A program made the position numbers and the translations under genes. DNA of 64,000 nucleotides from assembly GCA_033439685.1 (NCBI GenBank), contig JAUEDM010000001.1, positions 3,038,001 to 3,102,000 of the forward strand, written 5' to 3'. The notes under the pieces were generated by a model, which was given only the letters and a program-made list of their open reading frames with translations, made no database searches and was not told the DNA's origin. The stretch is from Apodospora peruviana (lineage: Eukaryota; Ascomycota; Sordariomycetes; Sordariales; Lasiosphaeriaceae). Positions 1-13,255 of the stretch are shown piece by piece. Position 1 is the first letter of the stretch. Each line of letters opens with the position of its first letter.

Positions 1-3000
1 GTGCTTCACATTTTGGGTTTTCTGGGCCATGGTGCCGAGCCAACAGCCGCGGTGGTCCCGATGTGTCAATGAGAACGCGCGGAGGCGAAGGCAAGAGAGA
101 AGGCGAGGCCAGGGCCCTTCTCGCGAAATGCTGGATGAGATGCGAGGAGAGCGTGGAGGTTGGCGGGTGGTGGAAAGAAAAAGGTACAACAACGGCGGCA
201 GCAACGGGCCAGATGATGGTCCATAAGACTAGACGGCGGCGTGCCGGCGCGCCGTGTAAATAACTAGGGTTGTGCGGGAGCCGTCAAGAAAGATGGTGGA
301 AGGGTGTTGGGGTGATGACCCTGCGATATATGGAGAGAGAACAGGTCGGAGGCGTGGCCAGAGCGAAGGTGAGAGGTACTAAGTAGGCAGCGGAAACGAG
401 GCGACATATAGCAGTATGTGGTGAATGGGTGCGTCTGGGTATGCAAAATGGGACTGTGAATGGAATGGCAGTGGAGCGGGACGGCGGGAGACTGGATGAT
501 GGGAGGGCCGTGAAGGAAGGGGATGGAGAAGACGGGAGACGGTTCCGAGGTCGAGGCCGGCGTTGGATGCTGGGCCCAAGAGCGCCCGTGGTCTGGCAGG
601 TTGCTGGCCAAGTTGAATCTGGATTGCATGTGGAAAGTTCACGGAGAGGAGGAAAAAGGAAGGGAGCGATATGTGGGCGAAAGTAATAATGGAGACCGAG
701 AAGAAACGTCAAATGGCAAGCCCAGCAAGTCAATGGAGACTGGAGACTTGACCTGAGTGGAAGGGCAAGGCAAGCTCATAGAAAAGGTACGTCTCTACTT
801 TTGGCTGCGCTGCACACACTGCACTTGGGCAAGGCGGCGCCATGAGGTGCCTGGACTCTGCGGCATGGGCCATGGGTCTGGTCTGGGGCCCTGGACCGAA
901 GACGTCGTCCTCCCACCCCAGCCAAGCAGGTAAGGTACCCATTTAATCTGTAATCGAACCCCCAGCTCATATTCACTCAGTACCGTACCGAACCGCATCG
1001 CACCGCACACGACTGATTTGGTGAGGGATTCCGTTGACCTTCGACCTTCGACACCTTCGACCTTCCGGCTGAGTGGGCCAGCCTGCGTCCTAGTAGTCCA
1101 CGGGTCCCATTAGGGTGTGGGGCCACTCAGAGGTTGATTTCGCGTAGTGCAGGGATTGGCATTCCCGCATCTCCCAGATTTCAACGTCGGCAAATCCCCC
1201 CATGCAGCCACCTTGCCAGTACATCTGGGCTACCTGAGCCCCGAAAACCTCTTCAACCTCACTCCATGCCCTGCCCTGCCGTGAGTCTCCCAACGGCGCT
1301 CCACCACACGCGAGGCCGACTCCTCCGGCGACAACCATTCTTTTGTATTCATCTTGACGTGCAGGTCTATTTCATTTCAACTCTGCGTCGCCCATATCTC
1401 ACAGTCTCTGGCAGGGCAGCCTATGTGTACTCACTGTCGCCATGTCGGCGTGGGACATGGCGATAGCCAAGAAAGAGGTTGCGAGGCACGCTGGCGCGCG
1501 AAAATGGGTTGGAGAGGCAGCTAACATTTGCTGTCCGGGATTGCCACGCCAATCTGGACCGCTTTCTTCGAGTCAACCCAGGTTGGCCCAAAAGCTGATG
1601 GCTTCAGTCAGTGTGGGCAGGCGAAGCCCTGACAAACCAACGACAGACGTATTATACCAAGACCCAGCCTTCCAAATGGTGTCTGCATATTAGATGTATT
1701 TGGGAACAGGCGAAAGCAGCACCTCCAAGTCCTACAATGATGACAGACCGAGGATACCAGATATGACTGTGCTTTCGCGCGTTGCAGCAAAGGGGCGGTT
1801 CCCGGATGTCCCACTAACGCCGCGCATCATAATGCGTTTGCTGACTTTGTCGTCAATCCACCTCACCCGCATCCACACCCCTCCTTCTTCACGGACAGAG
1901 ATATGTGCAGCGGTACAGCCTTTGTCCCGTGATCAAGTCTGGCAGGCTAACACAGGTTCGGCGTGTCTCCTCCCTGGAGACAATTCAAATCCAAACTTGG
2001 ATGTCGTGTCCATCTCCGACTCCCCGCCACCAATCCAGGCTGTCTGTTCTCTGTCCTATCCCCTCAGCACTGCACATCAGACAAGCTGCGGCGTAAGGCT
2101 GCAACCGAAAAGAGGCTTAAGGGAAGGGAGGCCTGGCCCGACCAGTCGACACCATGCACACACTAAGTAAGCTGCCTGGTCACTCTCCTGTGTGCGTACC
2201 AATCAATGTACGGGGGTATTTCGCCTTGTATCACGACACCGCCCTCTTCGCCAGCTGCCAGGTGGTGGCCCTGGTTCTTTGTGTCCGCCAACGGCAATTT
2301 AGACCGACCTCCATCTGACCATTGCGAGATTGATGAGTGTAATCACTCCACGGCCACCTTCGCCCGCCAGGCTGCAAATCCCCAATATCAATCAATAGGT
2401 ACAATGGTGGGTACTTTGTATGTCGCCAACGACACACAGATATTGGGTCTGTCAACTGCCTACTGTTAGGCTCATAGCCGATTGCGAGCCGGGTGATCGG
2501 CGATGATGTCTACGCAAACCTTCGGTCGAGAGAGACCTGGACACTTATTCCCCGATGTCTTGGCATACCCCACTAACCGTCTTGTCCGCGCTTCAAGTTC
2601 CCATCTCCTTCACCTTTTGCTCTTCTGATATCCCCGGCTGATAACCCGTACGTCTGTATGTCAAGTATGCTATGACGAGCGGAAAGGAAAGCTAAATCCG
2701 TTTTCATGACAGATCTTCAGGACCGTCGTCCCCCACCCCGCGCGACACATGGAAGCGTGAGGTCCAACTAAAGCTACCTTACCTAGCCTGTGGGCGAATG
2801 CAGACAAAGGGGTGATAATGATGCAACGCAATGCAACGCCAGCAAATGTGTGTCCCCGCCAAGCGCCTCGTCTTGGTCTTCCGGCCCCCTCCCGGGGATG
2901 CCAGTACTACATACGGATTACACCATGTTATCGGCCCTGGTCAAATCAATCCTTCAGGTAAACTTGATAGGCAGGTGAGGAGAGGCCGTATACGGTATAT

Positions 3001-6000
3001 CAATCATCGCCAGACAGTTCTCATTCTTTCAAATCCCCCGAGGACGTCGAGGCCGTCGGAAAGAAGCCGAAGCGAATATCCGCGAACCAACATCGACTAA
3101 CCTCCATCTGGAACAATCCGAAAGTGTGTGTGCGCGCGTGTGGCGTCGCTCTTTCTTTTTATGTTTTGCCAGAAACATCCGACGGGGGGGCGTGTTGCGT
3201 TTCAAAAATCCTCAAACCGGTGGACACATCTATCCTTGCCTTGGCAGAACACTGTGGGAGAGCAGATTCAATTCAACCATTACTTTGCCGCCGCTTGATG
3301 AACGGACGAGACGAAGGAAGGAATATGGGCGTGTAGAAAATGGAAAGATATCGACTACCCGTAGGCGACGACTACGAAAATCGTTGGATTATTTTAATTG
3401 CCCGCCTCCCCCGAGGTCCATCCGCGGTTTCTTTGTCTGTTCCGCCTTCCGCCGTCCCGTAACAATAAACCTTTGATATTCATACCGCGCTTACAATGAT
3501 GCATACCGTCCACAGTGCGCGATATTCCAATATTCAACAAAACGACCTGCTCAACCCGGGGGCTCGACTCGAGATATCAGGTCTATCACGACCTACCATG
3601 GCTAATCCCATCCGATTTGTTTCATCCATCGTCAGTGGCTTTCGGACATCAATCATCAATCTCATATCTTGGTCACCGAGGCACGGTGAGCAGCTGGGGT
3701 TGCCGTTGACCATGTGGCTTGTGGATGGATGTTGCCGGCCGGGGGTTGAAAGTGGTCCGCCTCCTGGAACGACGGCCAGTGCGTGCCAAGACCTACTACG
3801 AGGTTCGCACTGTCCCTTAACCTCGTGCGATAACTTTGGGTTGACCTGCCATCTTTGAGCTTCCTGCCTGTCTATCAGATTCATTTCATCTTGTTCACAA
3901 CCGCACGTCTTTAAAAGCTCAATCGCACAAACATAAACTCTCTTATGCTGATGATACCACTGCAAGGAGGAAAAGCACATAAATCCCTCCTTTCCCTGCG
4001 CGCAAATCCCTCCTTTCCCGAGGAAATGACATTCGAATATTCACAAAGGAAGTGGTCGGCGATATCGTGACGAGCTCTCACCAATATCGCTCCCATGCTC
4101 GAGCTCCAGGGAGCAGGGCATAATGTTGTAGAAGCGCCACCCTTGGGAGTGGTGAAAAGCCGGTTCGCCATGCCTGCTTGGTTAACTTTGTCGATATTTT
4201 CGAACTGCTCAATAGTGTGGTGTGGTGTCTGTGGTGCAGACTGGTCGTCGCTGATACCTTTGGACATTTCCCGAGAACGAGATGATCTGCTTGCCCCGCC
4301 ACAGCATTTTACAGTCGCCAATTGCTGGAGATGAAATCAAAATAAAAGCAGGCGTTCCCATTAGTCTTGTCGACTAGCTTGGTCGTCTGTCGACAAAGAC
4401 GAAAGCTTCTTTTAGGCGACCCACAATCTGCGACGGGACTTGGCAGTAGGGAGGAAGTGAATTTGAACCAAGTTATTTCGTCCTGCCTCCGCCTCTTCGA
4501 CTTGCCATGTGGTTCCGGCGTCAAAAGATATAATCGCGCTTCAAGTTTCGAGCTGCGTGCCTTGTCTCAACTACAGCAAGATTTCGAAATTTCTTCGTAT
4601 CAAGCGAAGAAGAATTTCCAACCTTTCACTGCAGACATGGGTGTACTAACCATGGATGAAGGAAGATGGCGAGGAATAAGATCATCCCGCCGCTCGGTGG
4701 AGTTTATTAGTTTCGTGGAACCCATCCGCCGTCCCATCTTACCGATTCCCGTGAAAAAGCTGTCGCATCGCCGAATCCCCCGTTTCACCCGTTGTTCCCC
4801 CACAACGAGCTTGACAGCCACCACCTAACCAACAATATCTACGCATAATGAAGTCCGTAACTTGCAGAATATTCCTTTTTATACCACCACCGCCACTGTT
4901 GTTCGAAAGCTGCAAGGCAGCCAACACACAAACACATATACATACAAATCGGAGATGCGATGCATGGCAAACGTGTTTCAGATCGGGCGGCACTGGCGTC
5001 TCTTCCATTCCGGGATACCGCAAAGTAGTATACTGGAAAAAAGACGAACGACACCGAGGTCATACCTACCTCAACTACCTATCAGGTACGTAAGGATTCC
5101 TCATTGCAAGAGGTTCGTTGTGGTGGGTTAAATGAGGGGAGTAGCGCGTAGCGATTCAGGGCGTTTGGTGTGTCTGTGTGCTCCATTGGTTCATTGGGTA
5201 CCACTTGGAGTGTGAGGATCACGATGGCTCGTCGGGCGAAAGCATGAAAGTAAACTCTGGGAAGCTTCCGCCATATACCTTTCTCACGAATCCGCTGCTG
5301 CTGCCAATAAGCTTATTAAATCGCGGTACTGAAGAGCACGTGTTGCAGTATCAAAGTCCATTCACAGATGAGACGAATGCCAAGCGACTCGCGACGAGGA
5401 TGGAGGTGAAGATGGAAGGAGCTGGGGATTGGCGGTGGGTGGCGTCGCGGCAGGTGGACGCCGATTCTAAATTCTTGAGCTGGGCGGCTTTGTACAAAAA
5501 AGCGCCCTGCGCGCGACCAGAGATTTGAAGTCCTGTGCAAGCCCTTTGTACTCGACAAGGTGTGGAGGGCGAGTTTGTGCAGTCACGGGCGCGGCTACCG
5601 TCTTGTCCAGGGACTTGTTCGGTACCTTGCACCTTTGGGAGCAGGGGTTGGAACAACCCGCCTCCACCGAAAAGTGGGTCGACGCCCCTGCGGATGATGC
5701 AGGCTTTTCCCAAACGACTGGTAAGGCGAAAAGGAAGTTACGCGACAACCTCACTTGTAAAGCGCGACTGGACTGACAGCGAAAGCTTAAAGTCTTAAAC
5801 ACTGTCAACAACAACAGAACACACGGTGCAAGGAGAAAACATGACCATTCTCCTATTCACTTAACATGGGTTTTGGATGAGATAATAGCTTCCTTTCCCT
5901 TTTTTCTTTTTGCTTAAGATGAGGGCGATGCTTTTGGCACTATCGCCCCGCTATCGCCGCCATTTGCTATCGACGACGAGGTCATCAACCTCGGGCTCAT

Positions 6001-6012
6001 CTGCGTCACACC
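1..6012. other. long gene-free region at left edge
   Basis: No convincing gene was found on either strand. The open frames here are 60-160 codons, overlap in several frames and show no recognisable domain. The stretch contains short repeats of ACCTTCG near 1035-1065 and a GT/GC-alternating tract near 3124-3142. It is probably a long promoter and 5' leader region belonging to a gene beyond the left edge and/or to the helicase that starts at 6013. A long non-coding RNA cannot be excluded from sequence alone. Confidence 0.55.
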
Positions 6013-9000
6013 ATGGCAAACAACGTGAATTCAAACACCACTAGGCTTCGAATATGGCATACCACCACGCTTGAGTCGGCCGCCCAGGTGCATCAACAGC
6101 CTCAGCCTCAGCAGCAGCAGACATACCAGACAACCGTCGTCGCCGGCCGGAAGAGGACCGTTAATGAATCGCTTTTCTCAGCTGCATCTGATCAGCAAGA
6201 CGAGGCGAATAAGAAACGGCCTACACATTCTCGTCAGGGTCAAGAGCTTCCAAGGTTCACCGCGAGTATCATTGCACAGGCAGATGATACCCGACAGTCG
6301 CACGGTCTGTCAGAGTACAGCCAAAGAAGAGCATTTCCTTCCACGCCGACATCTACCGTCGACCCTTTGCTTTCGCTATCGCATCATAGATACGACCTGC
6401 CGAGACTGCTCGTGGCGAATTTTGCTGCCCTGGGCATCAAGACCATCTACCCTTGGCAGAAAAAGTGCCTCCTCGGCCCCGGGTTGCTCGAGGGCGAGAA
6501 GAACCTGGTCTACAGCGCTCCCACCGGTGGTGGGAAGTCGCTTGTAGCCGATGTGCTCATGCTCAAGAGGGTGTTGGATGACCGTGATGCTAAGGCGATT
6601 CTGGTACTGCCCTATGTTGCGCTCGTTCAGGAGAAAGTTCGCTGGCTGCGCAACGTTGTCGCGGGCATCTCCCGCGAGGATCTTGGCCAGAGGCAACATC
6701 CTGAGGAGCAGAAGCTTTGGGCCCGGCGAGCCGATAAAGATACCATCAGGGTGGTGGGATTCTTTGGGGGGAGCAAGATCAAGGCTACCTGGGCGGATTT
6801 TGATATTGCCGTGTGCACCATCGAGAAGGTTCGTGGAATACCTTGCTCATGCCAGGAATAATTGTAACAGGGCAATGTCTAACAGCTGGGGATTAGGCGA
6901 ACTCTCTGGTCAATGCGGCTATCGATGATTGCTCAGTCTCCAAGCTGAAAGCTGTTGTGTTGGACGAGTGCCACATGATTGATGACGGCTACCGGGGGTA
7001 TTTGCTCGAACTCGTGGCCACTAAGCTTCTCTGCCTGGATCAACAGGTTCAGATTGTTGCTATGAGTGCAACTTTGACAGTATGTGATTTGCTTCTTTGC
7101 TTTGCGAGATCGTCCGCCTTGCTTATCATGCCAAGAACATCAACTTGCTTAGAGACTGGCTGCGCGGCCACTCTTACGAGACGCACTATCGCCCGGTGCC
7201 CATAGAGGAGCATCTTGTCTATGATGGCAAGATATACCCTTCTGGGACTACGGCGAGTCTATTGAAGACGCTCACTCAACTCGATTCCAGGACACAGCCT
7301 GCCGCACACCGTGCTTCCGTCCCAGTCCTCCAACACCTGAGGTCGATAAGCCCATCCGAGCACAAAGAATTCAAAGACCCGGTGCTGAATGCCGTTGTGT
7401 CACTCGCAAACGAGACCGCCAGAGCTGGCTACGGCGTTCTCGTCTTCTCGAGCAGTCGCGCAGGCTGCGAGTCTGATGCCGTCCTCATCAGCCGGGTGCT
7501 GCCTTCGTTTCATGAAGCCGATCCCATTGTGCAGGAGAAGAGGCTGGATCTGCTGGGTGACTTGCGGAGCTTGAGCACGGGGATCGATCCGAAGCTTGAG
7601 CAGACTGTTCCGGTTGGAGTGGCTTTCCATCATGCTGGCCTTACCACCGAAGAGAGGGATCTGGTAGCTAATGCGTATGATGCTGGGGTGCTTAAAGTCA
7701 TTGTCGCAACTTGTTCTCTTGCAGCCGGTATCAATCTGCCGGCGAGGCGAGTCATCTTGCACAATGCTCGGATGGGTCGTGACCTCGTCGGTCCGTCCAT
7801 GTTGCGCCAGATGCGAGGCAGAGCTGGCCGGAAAGGAAAAGACGAAGTCGGCGAGACATACCTGTGCTGTCGGCAGAATGATCTGGAGGCTGTTGTCGAC
7901 CTGATGCATGCAGATCTTCCTCAGATCTCGAGCTGTCTCATTTCGGACAAACGGCGCATTCGGAGGGCTTTGTTCGAGGTCGTTGCAATCCGGTTAGCGA
8001 ATAGCAGAGAGTCTCTCGATGACTACGTCAGCAAGACAATGCTGAGCCTCTCTGCCGAACCTACGTCAGTTCAACAAAACGTTGAGGAGAGCCTCATCGA
8101 ACTCAGGGATATGGGATTTATCACCATTGACCAGTTTTCCAACTTCGAGGCCACCCAGCTTGGCAAAGCGATTGTTGCCTCGTCTCTCGACCCAGAGGAT
8201 GGTATCTTTATACACAATGAGCTCAAGAGCGCACTCAAGGCATTTGTTCTGGACGGGGAGATGCATGTTCTGTATACGTTTACACCAGTCCACGACTTAG
8301 GGGGCGTCGCTATCAGCTGGCGCATCTTCTGGAACGAGATGGAACAGCTTGATGAGAGCGGTCTCCGGGTCATGACATTCCTTGGACTGAAGCCGGTCAT
8401 TGTCAACAAGATGTAAGATCATTTCTTTAACCGACGCTTTCTAGGGACTAAATTGGATATTTTACGCTAGGCTTCACGGCGGTACGTTGAGAGAGACGAC
8501 GCCGGAAGAAAAGGAGACATCGAGGCGCTATCACCGATTCTATCTTGCCCTGCAACTGCGAGATCTATGCAATGAAGTGCCGGTGCACCGCGTAGCCCTG
8601 AAATATGGCACGCCCCGTGGGACGGTGCAGACCCTGGCGCAGACCTGTCAAGGATTCGCTGCTGGAATGATCAAGTTCTGCGAATCGATGGGCTGGGGGT
8701 TAGTACTACTATCCACTGTTGGTTATGTTGGTTCTAACGATCAAGGCATACAGTGCCATGGCGGCTGCTCTCGACCACTTCTCAGACAGACTAAAGGCAG
8801 GCGCTAGATCTGACCTCCTGGCTCTGGCAAAGATTACCTTCGTCAAGAGCCGAACTGCACGCATCTTTTGGGATAACGGATTCAAAACCGTTGCGGCTGT
8901 GGCGAACGCGGATCCCAAGGAGCTTCTTCCGGTCCTGATGCAAGCGCAGCCGAACAAGGTGAGGTTGGAGGCGAGGGACGAGCAAAAGTACACGGACAAG

Positions 9001-9134
9001 CTGCTCGCCAAAGCGAAGGTGATTGCGGATTCGGCGAATAGGATATGGCGTATGTGTTTTGCTCCTTTGCTATCATGCTGTTTTTGGCGGTTGGTCTTAC
9101 TATCACTGACGCTGTGGCAGAGATCGAGATGTGA
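6013..9134 (+). CDS. HELQ/DNA polymerase theta-type superfamily 2 DNA helicase
   Basis: Predicted 937-residue ATP-dependent DNA helicase of the Hel308/HELQ/PolQ-helicase family, which acts in the nucleus on stalled forks and recombination intermediates. I read six exons: 6013-6828, 6897-7079, 7136-8412, 8471-8698, 8754-9049 and 9121-9134. Phases are consistent and all introns are GT-AG of 55-71 bp. Visible motifs, in order: a Q-rich N-terminus (about residues 29-37), Walker A SAPTGGGKS (about 168-176), the DECH box (295-298), motif III SAT, the stretch HHAGLTTEERD, and motif VI QMRGRAGRKG (about 557-566). A winged-helix and helix-hairpin-like C-terminus follows, ending NRIWQIEM. There is no polymerase domain, so this is helicase-only as in HELQ. 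The ATG at 6013 is the first in frame and precedes all motifs. HELQ-like and PolQ-helicase-like origins are hard to separate by eye. Confidence 0.92.
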
Positions 9135-9916
9135 CAGGATCTGGAAGAGGAGTGACTCTTGAGGGGAGCTAGAATTTGGTTGACCTGACGACAGACAAAG
9201 CAGTCATGACTACTTGTTGTTTCGAGTAGGCGCTACGTGCGAAACCAACCTTTTGGAATTGACTGATAGTATATTTACGGCCCCCTACCTGATTAGGCTT
9301 GTGGCTAGCTGAACGGTGGAAGGTGGCAAATTCCGAACAGTCCTAGCAGACACACCCGCCTGTCCTCGCTATGCTAGACTAATTCACATGGTTGGATTAC
9401 CATCATGTCGGTAGTTAGCTGGTGAGCGTGAGCGATACACAACTCTGCTCGCACAGGAGTCTGAATCGGGCAAACCGGTTGATATATCGCGCGATGGAGT
9501 GTGGTGGTAAGTTCTCGCGAGTTTCACGTGCTCGATGTCCTCAGATTGAACTAAAGGGCATGTGAGGCCAGAATCGGGATCGGGCTTGCTTTTGCTGCGG
9601 TGGGACGGTGACAGACAGCTACCTAGCTACCGTAGCTCGTCATGCGACTGGAATTGACTTTCACGCTCGGAACTGAGGGGTCTCGCGGCTAGCACCAAGC
9701 GTCCTAATAGCTGAGGGTCCCAACAGGGGTTCCCAACAGACATACGGAGTAGTGCGCATGCAGCTCGTTCTGCACGTCCACGAAGCGCCTTGCAGTAGAG
9801 TTGCAGGCCATCGCACCGTCGCCGGACGTCGTATCCCCCAAGGAAGCGGCCTCTGGTTTGTTGGTCCAGTCAGTTCGATTACACGGAATGCAGAGATTTC
9901 CCGCTGCTCTGCATCG

Positions 9917-9917
<1 letters not shown>

Positions 9918-9948
<31 letters not shown>
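9918..9948. repeat. TG dinucleotide microsatellite
   Basis: An uninterrupted alternating TG run of 31 nt is visible directly. It creates spurious Cys-Val and His-Thr open frames in several reading frames, which should be ignored. Confidence 0.95.
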
Positions 9949-9949
<1 letters not shown>

Positions 9950-9975
9950 GTGCTGCAGTGCTGCTCGAGCTCGCT

Positions 9976-9996
9976 GTCGAACGTCGAACGTCGAAC
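9976..9996. repeat. three tandem GTCGAAC units
   Basis: Three perfect 7-bp tandem copies begin about 28 bases after the TG microsatellite. No function is evident. Confidence 0.85.
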
Positions 9997-11283
9997 GTCT
10001 GTCGGTCCTATCCGGATATGGCGTCTTTGGCTGTCCCCAATCACACATGGACGACGACCCCCAACAAGCGTCTGCCTGGGATGAGGAAGAGAAAGGAGAG
10101 GCGGGCTCCCAGCCATCCACCATCAGGCCCATCGTGCATCTGTGACCTCCACCTAAGGTATGCAACTGCGTGCGGCAGCCCGTTATACCCTTTTTGATTT
10201 TTGTTGTTGAGGACGACAAATCTGTGGGAGCCACCCACCATCTTCGGATTACAGATCACAAACCACACACAGACTGACACACACCACACGATACCGTACC
10301 GTACCATAGTCCTCGTGTGTGTGCTGCTGTCGGACAAAGGATGGATCCATGGAATACGCGGGCCGTCGTAACCACTAACATGCACAAACTGGTTGGCAGT
10401 TATGAAGGTTGCTGGCTGGATGAGCCGAAGAAGCAGTCATCTCTTCTCCGTCTTTCTCCAAATTGTTAGTGCGCCGAGGGGGGCTTGTCGGCCGCTTGGA
10501 GTTGACGCTCGAGGCAAAGAACGAACTCCGAGAGTGCTCACGTTGCATGCTCAAGGTGCATATTTATTTGACAGGACTGGGCTTGGTGCGAGAAGGGTGT
10601 GGCTGGCTGCTTGCCTGCTGCGGCTTTTCGATCATCTAGACCTACTAGAGAACTAAGTAGAACTAGTTTACGGGTAATACACTCGGTACAACAGCAATCC
10701 CTACCGACATGAGCGTGATGAGATACCTTTTTAGTCTGATAGAGGACCGACCGCATTGCCGCATAACTTCGGCTGCCTCCTCCATCGAACAGGCACCTTG
10801 ACTTCCATACAGCTACTCCGGTGGTTGCGCTTTTTCATCTAACCAACCGATCTTGGTGGTCTCGTCTGGCCTGGTCCCTTCGTTCGCTTCCATCCCATCG
10901 CATCTCCGTGCGGGAATCAGTCTTGCCGCTTTGCGACATACTGTAACGACATACAATATAAAAAAGATGTTGGGGTCCGTCCCCTCCTGACCTCTGCTCC
11001 TCTCTTCCATACCATCCTATTTCGTATTACATTCCCCTCCTCATCAACACATCTCATCAGCATAAACCAATGAACCCATAATAAGCAGAAGCTTGTCCCT
11101 CCTTCTTGCCTGCCTTTTTCACCTTCAAACCGACTGCAACAGACAGACAGACAGACTGGTTTGGAGGTAGTGGCACGTTTGCGCCCGCCCCGCGCACACA
11201 CCAAACTGGAAGCTTCCCTCGGCCGCGTACACCGTTCCTCTCCCTCGCAAATCTCTCAGGTTGCCGCAACGATAGGACAAGAA

Positions 11284-13255
11284 ATGTCTGAGCCCAGCAG
11301 CGTGGCCAGAGGAGCTGCCATGGCTGCTGCTGTGGCCGCAGCCAACAGCAGCGAGCGCGGCGAGGGCAGCGGCTCCAGCGCAAGCGCAAGCGCCGCCAGC
11401 CGGAGCTGGAACGGCAACGGGATTGGCAGTCAGAGCGGTGCCCGGACCGGCGCCCGCGCATTAGAGACGTTGGACGATGTCATGAGAGCTCCATCGGCGA
11501 ACCAACCTGCGCCCGTCCTCCTCAAAGAATCCCATGAGAGCAATCGCAGGGAAGATCTCGACCTCAAGGAAGATCTTTGGCTATCAACTGCCGACGGGTA
11601 AGTTTTTTTCGTCCATTTTCTTTCTCATTGTGCAGATCATCACGCACCCCCCGCCCCGGCCCAGACCTGTCGCGGCTCGGAACGGAGTTGCCGATCTGAG
11701 ATCTGATCAACTGCAAACTGCAAGATCGCAGATCATTCAAGATCCGTTATTTTTTTACGTCTCCAACCATTGCAGTTGATTGACTGATTTTTTTCGTCTC
11801 GTTTGCTAACCACTGGTGATTGACTGATCAAATAAAATACAGACGATTCAGCTCACCAATCATCCCGCTGCGCGTCGGTTCGTCGCCGTCATATGTCGAG
11901 ACATTCTATGTAAGTGCATCATGTTTTAGAAGGAAGAATATAGCTTGTTAACACGCAAAAATTAGGTGCACAAACACATCCTCACAAAGTCCAAGTACTT
12001 TGAGCGCGCTCTGTGCGGTGACTTTCGTGAGTCAGAGTCGCAGTCGATCGACCTGCCTGAGGAGAATCCAGCCATCTTCCACTTCCTCATCGCATACCTC
12101 TACGAGGGCACATACGATCCCATCAAGCCCATCGCCTCGGTACTCGGTAAGTCTACTGTCCTTGCCGATCATGTTTCAAGGGTATCAAATGACTGACAGC
12201 AGGTCTCCCTAAAACTAGTGGAAGATGAACCAAAAGGCAAAGGCAAAGACATGGGCGCCGAAACCGGCGCGGATTCCGACTCCGACGAGTCTGGAGGCTC
12301 CTACGCTTCCGACATTAGCGCTGTGTCTCGTCGCCGCCGGGAACTCCGCCGCCGTCGCGAGGACCGCCACTGGGAACGCATGCGCCAGAAGCACCCCGGT
12401 CTGCACCGGCCCAACTGCGGCTGCCCGCAATGTCTTTCCACCACCGGCCCGCCTTGCTGGCACTGCCAAGCGCCCCGGGCCGCGCCCCCGCCGGTCCCGA
12501 TGCCGTACCATGGAGTGGTTATGATGGACCGTGATCCGCACACACACCACCACCATCGCCCTGACCGGGACCCGCGCGGCGGCGGCCCCCGTCCGCCTCG
12601 CCGGAATCGCCATGGCGTTGTCCCGGCTCCACCGCCGCCGCCACCGCCTGGTATGCCAGCACCGCCGCCGGCAACCGGCACCGGCACGAATACTACTACT
12701 AGTCCACCGGATCCGAACGGCGGCGGCCGTATATCGGGTGAGGACCTCCGCACCTGGCTGCTTGCCTACGAGCTCAACATCGACGTTTATATTCTTGCCA
12801 ACAAGTTTCTGCTGGACGACTTCAAGCGCGAGATCGCCCGCGTCGCGATCGACATGCTCGAGACAGCTGGTTCAGATGCCGCGGTGCCTGAAGTGCTTTT
12901 CTTGTGCCTCAAGCTGTACGAGGGCCTTCCCGAGGGCGACAATTTGTTGAAGATGATCTTTGCGCGGGTGGGGTTCTTGCAGCCGTGGAGGAAGGCGCCG
13001 GAGGAGACGCAGGATTTCTTGGTGGCCCACCCGGAGATTGCGCCGCTTTTGCTGAGGGAGATGGCATCCAGACGCGAGGAGGATTACGGTGGGCGCAGCT
13101 CGCTGCCGAGTATGGAGCGCGGATGGTTTCCGTTAGCTGGTGGGCCTGGCGGGTTGGGCCCGGGGGATCCGTTGAGTCCGTACCGTGGGGTTGGTGGTGT
13201 TGGAGGAGGGGGGCCGCATTATCATCATCATTATCGTGGGGGGCCCAGGTGGTAG
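11284..13255 (+). CDS. BTB/POZ-domain protein with large internal insertion
   Basis: Predicted 532-residue protein. Exons are 11284-11597, 11843-11909, 11966-12146 and 12219-13255, with consistent phases. The second to third exons carry a BTB core (VHKHILTKSKYFERAL, then FHFLIAYLYEGTYDP, about residues 121-180). The BTB C-terminal helices (DLRTWLLAYELNIDVYILANKF) do not resume until about residue 362. The intervening 170 residues are charged, then Pro-rich and His-rich, with five closely spaced cysteines (C254, C256, C259, C267, C270) that could bind metal. The N-terminus is Ser/Ala/Gly-rich and low in complexity. The first intron is unusually long for this window (245 bp). The ATG at 11284 follows a pyrimidine-rich leader. 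BTB proteins are often adaptors for Cul3 ligases or transcription, but there is no MATH, Kelch or zinc-finger partner here, so the specific role is unknown. Confidence 0.85.

Larger units (their letters stand above)
9135..11283. other. intergenic region with TG repeat and candidate BTB-gene promoter
   Basis: This spacer of about 2.1 kb contains no supported gene. It holds a TG dinucleotide run (9918-9948), three copies of GTCGAAC (9976-9996) and a CAGA run near 11137-11156. The last 350 bases are pyrimidine-rich and include an A/T-rich ATATAAAAAA stretch near 10957. That is compatible with the promoter and 5' leader of the BTB gene starting at 11284. Confidence 0.5.

Noticed and set aside
943..1015. 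Possible tRNA because of ATCGAACCCCC
   Set aside because: No matching acceptor stem or A box could be folded; a scan of the spacers for B-box-like sequences gave no convincing tRNA.
1694..2170. 158-residue plus-strand open frame in the left gap
   Set aside because: Random-like composition, no motif and several overlapping frames of similar length.
3534..3980. 148-residue minus-strand open frame in the left gap
   Set aside because: No recognisable motif, mixed composition and overlapping open frames on the other strand.
9661..10234. Minus-strand open frames of 151 and 176 residues
   Set aside because: They are held open partly by the TG repeat (His-Thr run) and have no homology or plausible start.
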